Source: an uncultured Collinsella sp.
Lineage (GTDB): Bacteria; Actinomycetota; Coriobacteriia; Coriobacteriales; Coriobacteriaceae
Assembly: GCA_902479065.1 (NCBI GenBank)
Contig: CABSNM010000037.1
Span: 1 to 10,673, forward strand
Length of the DNA stretch: 10,673 nucleotides
Reading direction: 5' to 3'
Positions within the stretch are counted from its first letter, which is position 1; every line of letters begins with the position of its first letter. A program made the translations under genes and the position numbers. Shown here one piece after another: positions 5,760-10,673 of this stretch. The notes beneath the pieces are model-generated. The model saw only the letters and a list, made by a program, of their open reading frames with translations. It was not told the DNA's origin and did no database searches.

Positions 5760-8210
5760 ATGCTGCAAAAAATCCAACGCTTTGGCGGAGCAATGTTCGC
5801 GCCCGCCATGCTGTTTTCCATATCGGGCCTTATGGTCGGCGTCTCCGCCCTCGCAACGTCTGCGGACATCGTCGGCGATCTCGCCGTATACGGAACCCCT
5901 TGGTACGTTTTCTGGACCATCATCCAGCGCGGCTCGTGGACGGTCTTTAAACGTCTCCCGCTCCTTTTTGCCGTAGCGTTGCCCATCGGTCTTGCCCAAA
6001 AGCAACCTGCACGCTGCTGCCTCGAGGCACTCGTGGCCTATTTTGCCTATTGCTTCTTTTTGAGCGAGATCATTAAGCTGAGCGGAGACAACCTTGGACT
6101 TAAGTACCCGTCATCTTTGACCCCCGCCAACGGTATCACCGTCATCGACGGCATCAAGACGCTCGACACCGGCATTATCGGCCCGCTGGCGGTATCGGCA
6201 ACCGTCGTCGCCATCCATGACCGCTTCTACGATGCCAAGGTTCCCGATTGGCTCGGCACCTTCTCGGGCTCCTCGCTGGTCTACCTCATCAGCTTTTTTG
6301 CCGTGTTTGCCCTTGCCGCTATCTCGGCCGCCATCGTGCCCTCCGTATACGCAATGACCGAAACGCTGCGCCATGCACTTACGAGCGTCGGCCCCTTTGG
6401 CGTGGGCATCTTTGTGCTTTTGGAGCGAGCGCTCGAGCCCATGGGGCTGCACCACCTGCTCTACATGCCGATCTACTACGACAACCTGGTCATTAACGAC
6501 GGCATCTACGCCACGTGGAGCAGCTTGCTCCCCATCCTCTCCCATAGCACGCGCCCCCTTAATGAACTTGCGCCGTGGGCCGGTTTTACCGCCACCGGCT
6601 GGGTCAAGCTCTTTGGCCTTCCCGCCATCGCAGCCGCGTTCTACTCCACCGCAAAACCAGAGCGCCGCGCCGGCCTTAAGGTCATCCTTTTGCCCGCCAT
6701 CGTCGCCTCGGTGGTTTGCGGCGTTACCGAGCCACTCGAGTTTCTCTTTATGTTCACCCACCCCGGGCTCTTTTTGCTCTACGCCGTCTTATCGTCTTGC
6801 CTTGCCACAACCATGAATCTCTTTGGCATCGTCGGCATCTTCTCGGGCGGCCTCATGGAGATGGCAGCCTTCAACTTTATTCCGCTCATGCGCACGCATG
6901 CCGGTGCCTATCTTTTGGCGCTCGGTATCGGCCTTGCCTTTAGCCTCATCTTTTTTGTTAGTTTTCGAGCACTCATCTTGGTCTATGACCTTAAGACACC
7001 GGGCCGCGAGGATCATGTTGCCAATCGCGCGGCAATCGATTGTTTAACGGGAAGCGACTTTGCCAAAGAGCAATCCCCCAATGACGAGGTCGATAGTCGA
7101 TCCGATCAAGATCACGTCCTCGCTGAGCGGGTAATTCAGCTTTTAGGTGGCGTTGGCAATATCGTGGGCGCAACCAACTGCGCCACGCGCCTGCGCGTCG
7201 AGGTCGCAGACCCTTCCATCGTTGCAGATAACGCGTCGTTTGTCGCGGTGGGCGCCAAGGGCCTCATCATTACGGGCAAGACCGCCCAGGTGGTCATCGG
7301 CATCTCCGTTCCCCGCGTTAAAGAGCATTTTGACCAGATCATGGGCCTCGAGCCGGAATTTGTGCCCACCACCTCGGCCTCCCCTGCCGCCAGCGCAGCC
7401 CATAAGCGCGGCTCTATTTGCTTCTTCGATATCGACGGAACGCTCGCCTGGCAAGACCCCAGGCTCGCCCAAGACCTTCCCGAAGACGAGCGGGACCTCT
7501 CCCCCTATCCCAACGAGGCGGTTTCGCAGGCAATCCGCGAGTTTGTCGCCAACGGCAACATGGCCTTTATCTGCACGGGACGCACCCTGAGCTGCATCCA
7601 CCCCAAACTTCTTGAGCTGCCTTGGACCGGCATCGTCTGTCTTGCGGGCGGTTACGCCGAGATCAACGGACACGCAATTCGCGATCTGTCGATGACGCCC
7701 AGTATGCTGCAGCGTCTTGCCCCCTACCTTGAGCAATCGGGCGAGGTCATCCGCTTTGAGGGCCTCAACGGCGTCGTGCGCATGAGTGCCGATGCGCCCG
7801 ATGCTCCCGGATACGCGCGCACCCTGGGCGACGCAGTCACGCAGCTGCAACATTACAGTGTCTACAAGATCTTGATGTCTACATCGCTCGCCAACCACAT
7901 CGCTCAAGATAAGGCACTTGAGCCGCTGCTGTGCTTTAATGAGCTCGAACTCGAGGTAACCGAAATCTCGCCCCGCGAATGCACGAAGCGCGGGGGCATC
8001 CAGTCTGTACTCGACGCCCTCGACCCCCACCACGGAACCGTATACGGCATTGGCGACGCCAGCAATGACGTCTCGCTGATGAACGCCGTCGATGTCGGCA
8101 TTGCGATGGGCAACGCACCGGACTATCTCAAGGATAAGGCCGATTACGTGACCGACACCGTCGATCATGACGGTGTCGTTGCGGCGCTCGAGCATTTTAG
8201 GCTGATTTAG
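5760..8210 (+). CDS. PTS sugar permease EIIC-EIIB fused to HAD-IIB phosphatase
   Basis: One uninterrupted 816-residue chain holds three modules. Residues 1 to about 418 are a glucose/maltose-class EIIC membrane domain resembling MalX, with GLHH near 229-232, TEPLEF at 323-328 and LKTPGRE near its end. Residues about 454-530 are EIIB, with phosphoryl-carrying Cys474 in the NCATRLR motif. After an Ala/Pro/Ser-rich linker, residues about 553-816 form a Cof-type HAD-IIB phosphatase with motif I DIDGTL (Asp557 and Asp559), motif II Thr606 in CTGRT, motif III Lys743, and motif IV GDASND (Asp766 and Asp770). All catalytic residues are present. It should import and phosphorylate a sugar, and could then hydrolyse the product. 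No EIIA domain is encoded, so EIIA must come from elsewhere. The ATG at 5760 follows GGAAGG; an in-frame TTG at 5724 is less likely. The substrate is inferred (maltose, trehalose or glucose). Confidence 0.93.
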   Translation: MLQKIQRFGGAMFAPAMLFSISGLMVGVSALATSADIVGDLAVYGTPWYVFWTIIQRGSWTVFKRLPLLFAVALPIGLAQKQPARCCLEALVAYFAYCFFLSEIIKLSGDNLGLKYPSSLTPANGITVIDGIKTLDTGIIGPLAVSATVVAIHDRFYDAKVPDWLGTFSGSSLVYLISFFAVFALAAISAAIVPSVYAMTETLRHALTSVGPFGVGIFVLLERALEPMGLHHLLYMPIYYDNLVINDGIYATWSSLLPILSHSTRPLNELAPWAGFTATGWVKLFGLPAIAAAFYSTAKPERRAGLKVILLPAIVASVVCGVTEPLEFLFMFTHPGLFLLYAVLSSCLATTMNLFGIVGIFSGGLMEMAAFNFIPLMRTHAGAYLLALGIGLAFSLIFFVSFRALILVYDLKTPGREDHVANRAAIDCLTGSDFAKEQSPNDEVDSRSDQDHVLAERVIQLLGGVGNIVGATNCATRLRVEVADPSIVADNASFVAVGAKGLIITGKTAQVVIGISVPRVKEHFDQIMGLEPEFVPTTSASPAASAAHKRGSICFFDIDGTLAWQDPRLAQDLPEDERDLSPYPNEAVSQAIREFVANGNMAFICTGRTLSCIHPKLLELPWTGIVCLAGGYAEINGHAIRDLSMTPSMLQRLAPYLEQSGEVIRFEGLNGVVRMSADAPDAPGYARTLGDAVTQLQHYSVYKILMSTSLANHIAQDKALEPLLCFNELELEVTEISPRECTKRGGIQSVLDALDPHHGTVYGIGDASNDVSLMNAVDVGIAMGNAPDYLKDKADYVTDTVDHDGVVAALEHFRLI

Positions 8211-8335
8211 GCACACTCCATCAAACGCACGCCCGTTGTCCTAAATCGCCAAAACTGCCGCGCCAAACGCCCTGATGTGGCAATATGTTGTCTGCATATT
8301 GCATCAATGCAACCTCAGAAAGAATGCGAGAACCC
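8211..8335. other. Intergenic region between PTS fusion and prenyl synthase genes
   Basis: 125 bases without a clear gene. An 8-bp inverted repeat, GATTTAGG (8204-8211, containing the PTS stop codon) and CCTAAATC (8240-8247), has a 28-base loop. It is AT-rich with no following T-run, so it is a poor terminator. No good promoter for the downstream gene is visible. Confidence 0.35.
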
Positions 8336-9349
8336 GTGTCCAGTCCGTTTACCAGCTTTTTAGCCCAGCACTTTGACCAGATTAACGACTATCTGGCCAC
8401 GTTCTTTGACGGACAGGCGACCTCTGCCGATATCGAGCGCTACCTGTACGCGCCGCTCTCGGCTTTTACGGCCAACGCCGGCAAGCGCCACCGCCCGCTT
8501 ATCTGCATGCTCGCCGCAACCGCAGTGGGCGGTAGCTTTGAGAGTGCCCGCAGCGCCGCGGCGGCCATCGAGCATTTCCAGTCGGGCGCGCTGATCCACG
8601 ACGACATCGCCGACAACGGACAGCTTCGTCGAGGCAAGCCCTGCATGCACCTTACCGAGGGCACGGGCCTTGCCATCAATTGTGGTGACCTGGCGCTCAC
8701 CATGGTCACCAAGACGGTTCTCGACGACCCTACGCTGGAGTCCGACGTGAAGCTGCGCGTGCTCCACGAGCTTACCGAGATGATCGTCCGCACCATTGAG
8801 GGACAAGCACTCGACCTGGGTTGGGTCCGCGACGGGCGCTTTGATATCTCGGTTGATGACTACCTGGACATGGCGACGCACAAGACCGCGTTTTACAGCG
8901 GAGCCACGCCGCTTGCCGCCGGAGCCATTATCGGCGGCGGCAACGATGAGCAAATCGAAGCGCTGCGCGCCTTTGGCCTGCACACGGGCCTTGCCTTTCA
9001 GATTCAGGACGACCTGCTCAACCTTGTCGGCACTAAGGAAGCCGCCAACAAGGACTTCCGCACCGACATCACCGAGGGCAAGCGCACGCTTGTCGCCGTA
9101 CACGCCCTCTCTGATGAGCGCCACCACGGCGAGGTCGAGGCGATTCTTTCCTCAGGCACCGATAATCCCGCGCAGCTCGCACGCGCCGTGGAGATCTTCC
9201 AGGAGACCGGCTCCATCGATTACGCCCACACTTACGCGCTCGACCTGACCGCTAAGGCCAAAGCGGCCATCGAGAACGTTGAGCTTGATCCGCACGCACG
9301 CGAGCTGTTCCTCTCCATGGCAGATTTCTTTGTGGAGCGCCTTAACTAA
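8336..9349 (+). CDS. Short-chain trans-polyprenyl diphosphate synthase
   Basis: This 337-residue cytoplasmic enzyme should condense isopentenyl diphosphate with an allylic diphosphate to make farnesyl-, geranylgeranyl- or longer prenyl diphosphate for quinone or lipid-carrier synthesis. Visible motifs, numbered from the chosen start, are GKRHRP (49-54), first Asp-rich motif DDIAD (89-93), RRG (98-100), KT (183-184), second Asp-rich region QDDLLN (224-229) and a DITEGKRT segment near 244-251. The final Asp of the second DDxxD is replaced by Asn. The start is uncertain. The GTG at 8336 has a weak GAG six to eight bases upstream and gives a family-like N-terminus. ATGs at 8324 and 8285 are in frame and would add 4 or 17 residues. 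Product chain length cannot be judged. The gene stands alone, with no isoprenoid neighbours. Confidence 0.9.
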   Translation: MSSPFTSFLAQHFDQINDYLATFFDGQATSADIERYLYAPLSAFTANAGKRHRPLICMLAATAVGGSFESARSAAAAIEHFQSGALIHDDIADNGQLRRGKPCMHLTEGTGLAINCGDLALTMVTKTVLDDPTLESDVKLRVLHELTEMIVRTIEGQALDLGWVRDGRFDISVDDYLDMATHKTAFYSGATPLAAGAIIGGGNDEQIEALRAFGLHTGLAFQIQDDLLNLVGTKEAANKDFRTDITEGKRTLVAVHALSDERHHGEVEAILSSGTDNPAQLARAVEIFQETGSIDYAHTYALDLTAKAKAAIENVELDPHARELFLSMADFFVERLN

Positions 9350-9390
9350 CGGGGGTTATAAAACCTGTCAGCAGCGTATTTAGGCACAAC

Positions 9391-9400
9391 TTGCTACACT
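9391..9400 (+). promoter_or_regulatory. Candidate extended -10 promoter for the CwlM-like gene
   Basis: TTGCTACACT contains a TGN extension followed by TACACT (9395-9400), a fair extended -10 element. No clear -35 is seen. It lies about 88 bases upstream of the start codon; a second weak pair, TTGTCT and TAGTAC, lies nearer the gene. Confidence 0.3.
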
Positions 9401-9487
9401 GTTGAGTGCATGTTTATGCATCCCTTTGCGTTGTCTATCCGACAGACGCTCAAATAGTACGAATGGTACGCCGAAAGGGGTTCGTTC

Positions 9488-10393
9488 ATGGAACCTATTA
9501 CAACGGGCATGCAGGGAGCAGCCGTCGAGGACGTCCAGTCCCGCCTTCTGCAGCTCGGCTATACAATCGATGATGCCGAGGTCTCCGACAAGCGCTTTGG
9601 CACCACCACCGAGCAGGCTGTTGGCACCTTTAGGCTCGATAGCGGCCTTGCCGCTGGCTGTGCCGTCGATATCCCCTGTTGGAGCGCCCTTGTAGACGCT
9701 TCGTATAAGCTGGGCGACCGCACTCTCTATCTGCGCATGCCCAATTTCCATGGCGCCGATGTGCAGGCCCTGCAGCGCGCTCTCAACGTTTTGGGCTTTG
9801 CCTGTGGCGAAGACGACGGCTACTTTGGTCCGCATACCGAGGCCGCCCTGCAGCAGTTCCAGGAAAATGTCGGCCTGTTTGCCGACGGCATGGCCTTCCA
9901 GGACACCTACGCCTACATCAACCGCCTGCACCATGTGTGGGAGGGCAAGCCCTCGGTCACCGAAGCCGAGTCCCGTATCGGTTTTGCTCGCGCCGCCAAC
10001 GTGCTCGAGCGCTTCCAGATTGCCGTTATCGGCGAGGACCCCATCGCACGCAGCGTTGCGTCGCGCATGTGGAATATCGCCACGGCAACGACCGACAACA
10101 GCGGCATGATGCTCTGCGACTCCGAGGTCCCAACCGACGTTGACCTAGTGCTCGAGATCGCAAGCGACGAGCTGCCCGCAGATGCAGCGCCGCGCGCCAC
10201 GATCGCCCTCGCCGAGTGCCACAACCTGGCCCAGCGCATCCGCACTGCCAATGTCGCCGCGCAGCAGAAGCCGGCACGCATTCGCATTGAGCTCACGGGC
10301 ATGACGCGCTACAACGGCACCTTCACGGCCAGCGACGCGCAGACACTCGCCGTACGCCTGCTCGACGGCGTTTGCGATGCCCTCGCAGATTAG
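9488..10393 (+). CDS. CwlM-like protein with two peptidoglycan-binding-like repeats
   Basis: This 301-residue protein has no signal peptide or membrane segment, so it is probably cytoplasmic. Two peptidoglycan-binding-1 repeats are visible at about 8-70 (GAAVEDVQSRLLQLGY ... FGTTTEQAV) and 85-148 (GADVQALQRALNVLGF ... FGPHTEAAL). The joining segment DASYKLGDRTLY is very like the matching part of mycobacterial CwlM as I recall it. CwlM carries an amidase_3 domain and regulates MurA in the cytoplasm. Here residues about 175-301 follow the amidase_3 order of strands and helices (AVIGEDPIARSVASR, VDLVLEIAS, RIRIELTGM). They lack the metal-binding histidines, so an enzyme role is unlikely. The ATG is preceded by AAAGGGG at 7-base spacing. 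A cell-wall regulatory role is inferred. Confidence 0.82.
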   Translation: MEPITTGMQGAAVEDVQSRLLQLGYTIDDAEVSDKRFGTTTEQAVGTFRLDSGLAAGCAVDIPCWSALVDASYKLGDRTLYLRMPNFHGADVQALQRALNVLGFACGEDDGYFGPHTEAALQQFQENVGLFADGMAFQDTYAYINRLHHVWEGKPSVTEAESRIGFARAANVLERFQIAVIGEDPIARSVASRMWNIATATTDNSGMMLCDSEVPTDVDLVLEIASDELPADAAPRATIALAECHNLAQRIRTANVAAQQKPARIRIELTGMTRYNGTFTASDAQTLAVRLLDGVCDALAD

Positions 10394-10400
10394 GTAAACT
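10372..10400 (+). promoter_or_regulatory. Promoter of tRNA-Gln
   Basis: TTGCGA (10372-10377), a 17-base spacer and TAAACT (10395-10400) form a good sigma-70-type promoter ending 31 bases before the tRNA. The -35 and most of the spacer lie inside the end of the upstream coding sequence. A small stem in the leader (10407-10411 with 10418-10422) has a T-run in its loop and is not a terminator. Confidence 0.6.
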
Positions 10401-10431
10401 AAACGAGTTGCTTTTGGGCAACACCACACAT

Positions 10432-10506
10432 TGGGACGTAGTTCAACGGTAGAACTCCGGTTTTTGGTGCCGGCTGTTGGGGGTTCGAATCCCTCCGTCC
10501 CAGCCA
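10432..10506 (+). tRNA. tRNA-Gln (anticodon TTG)
   Basis: A complete cloverleaf is visible. The acceptor TGGGACG pairs with CGTCCCA. The D-stem is GTTC/GAAC. The anticodon stem CCGGT/GCCGG holds the loop TTTTGGT with anticodon TTG, which reads CAA (Gln). The T-arm has loop TTCGAAT. The discriminator base is G (10503) and CCA is encoded at 10504-10506. The gene has its own promoter and terminator. Confidence 0.96.
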
Positions 10507-10513
10507 AAGAAAC

Positions 10514-10552
10514 AAGCCTCTCGAACGCATAGCCGATCGGGAGGCTTTTCTT
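10514..10552 (+). terminator. Intrinsic terminator after tRNA-Gln
   Basis: A 10-bp stem (10514-10523 with 10538-10547, one G-T wobble) with a 14-base loop is followed by a T-rich tail on the plus strand. An A-rich stretch precedes it, so it may also act on the minus strand. It starts 8 bases after the encoded CCA of the tRNA. Confidence 0.85.
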
Positions 10553-10561
10553 GTGAGCAAG

Positions 10562-10578
10562 CGGAGGGATTCGAACCC
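10562..10578 (-). repeat. Inverted copy of a tRNA T-arm (possible tRNA remnant)
   Basis: These 17 bases are the exact reverse complement of 10481-10497, the T-arm of the tRNA-Gln just upstream. Read on the minus strand the surroundings do not complete a tRNA: there is no CCA, the acceptor has no partner, and the IS end begins 41 bases further on. It could be the 3' part of a truncated tRNA gene or an old tRNA-associated recombination site. Confidence 0.4.
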
Positions 10579-10618
10579 GCAAGGAATCTACCTATATAAG
10601 ACAGACGCCCCAGGCCCA

Positions 10619-10673
10619 TGAACTGCACCCCAAAACCTGGACGGCTTAAATAAGAACTACGCCGCAAGGGACT
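10619..10673 (-). mobile_element. IS3-family insertion sequence terminus (partial, right window edge)
   Basis: This is an exact inverted copy of 1-55. The IS tip, starting TGAACTGCACCCC, is at 10619 and the element body lies to the right, outside the window. Because the same terminus faces inward at both edges, the two flanking IS copies would be in opposite orientation. Confidence 0.6.

Noticed and set aside
7143..8216. A 357-codon minus-strand open frame across the EIIB-HAD region
   Set aside because: It is the shadow of the fusion gene, whose plus-strand frame holds every catalytic motif.
8204..8247. 8-bp inverted repeat spanning the PTS stop codon as a terminator
   Set aside because: It is AT-rich with a 28-base loop and no T-run, so it is not a credible intrinsic terminator.
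10145..10582. Minus-strand open frames across the tRNA and right IS end (RVRIPPLA-, GGIRTPNSRHQKP-type peptides)
   Set aside because: These are the familiar spurious translations of tRNA sequence on the opposite strand.
1..10673. CRISPR array, toxin-antitoxin pair, phage genes or a defence system
   Set aside because: No regularly spaced repeats, small paired genes or matching domains were found on either strand.

Overview
The window looks like chromosomal DNA from a high-GC gut actinobacterium of the class Coriobacteriia, most likely Collinsella. This rests on base and codon composition, Tat-type lipoprotein secretion of a sugar-binding protein, and the gene families present. No database search was possible, so the genus is an inference. 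Both ends of the window are the same 55 bp in opposite orientation and look like one terminus of an IS3-family insertion sequence. The window is therefore probably a contig bounded by two copies of a repeated IS.

Left part (144-4509, minus strand): a complete carbohydrate ABC importer operon. Its order in transcription is solute-binding lipoprotein, MalF-type permease, MalG-type permease, MsmX/UgpC-type ATPase. GC-rich hairpins sit in both real intercistronic gaps (binding protein/permease and permease/ATPase). The two permeases overlap by one base.

Middle part (4510-8210): a regulatory region with a very long bidirectional terminator, a GntR/HutC-family repressor resembling TreR (minus strand), and a divergent gene for a glucose/maltose-class PTS permease. 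That permease carries EIIC, EIIB and a C-terminal HAD-IIB phosphatase domain in one 816-residue chain. Short dyads that fit the HutC-type operator GTNTANAC occur in front of both the ABC operon and the PTS gene. One of them (TTGTATAAACAA) differs at a single base from the TTGTATATACAA I recall for Bacillus TreR. The simplest reading is one regulator controlling two import routes for an alpha-glucoside such as trehalose or maltose. The ABC route delivers free sugar. The PTS route would deliver sugar phosphate, which the fused phosphatase could convert to free sugar at the membrane, so both routes could converge on the same substrate. No glycosidase, phosphorylase or EIIA is encoded here.

Right part (8336-10552, plus strand): a short-chain polyprenyl diphosphate synthase, a cytoplasmic protein with two peptidoglycan-binding-like repeats that resembles mycobacterial CwlM but lacks the amidase metal ligands, and a tRNA-Gln(UUG) with a good promoter and terminator. 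A 17-bp inverted copy of the tRNA T-arm lies between the terminator and the right-hand IS end.

Most interesting: the EIIC-EIIB-HAD fusion, the shared operator-like sites, and the CwlM-like protein with a degenerate C-terminal domain.
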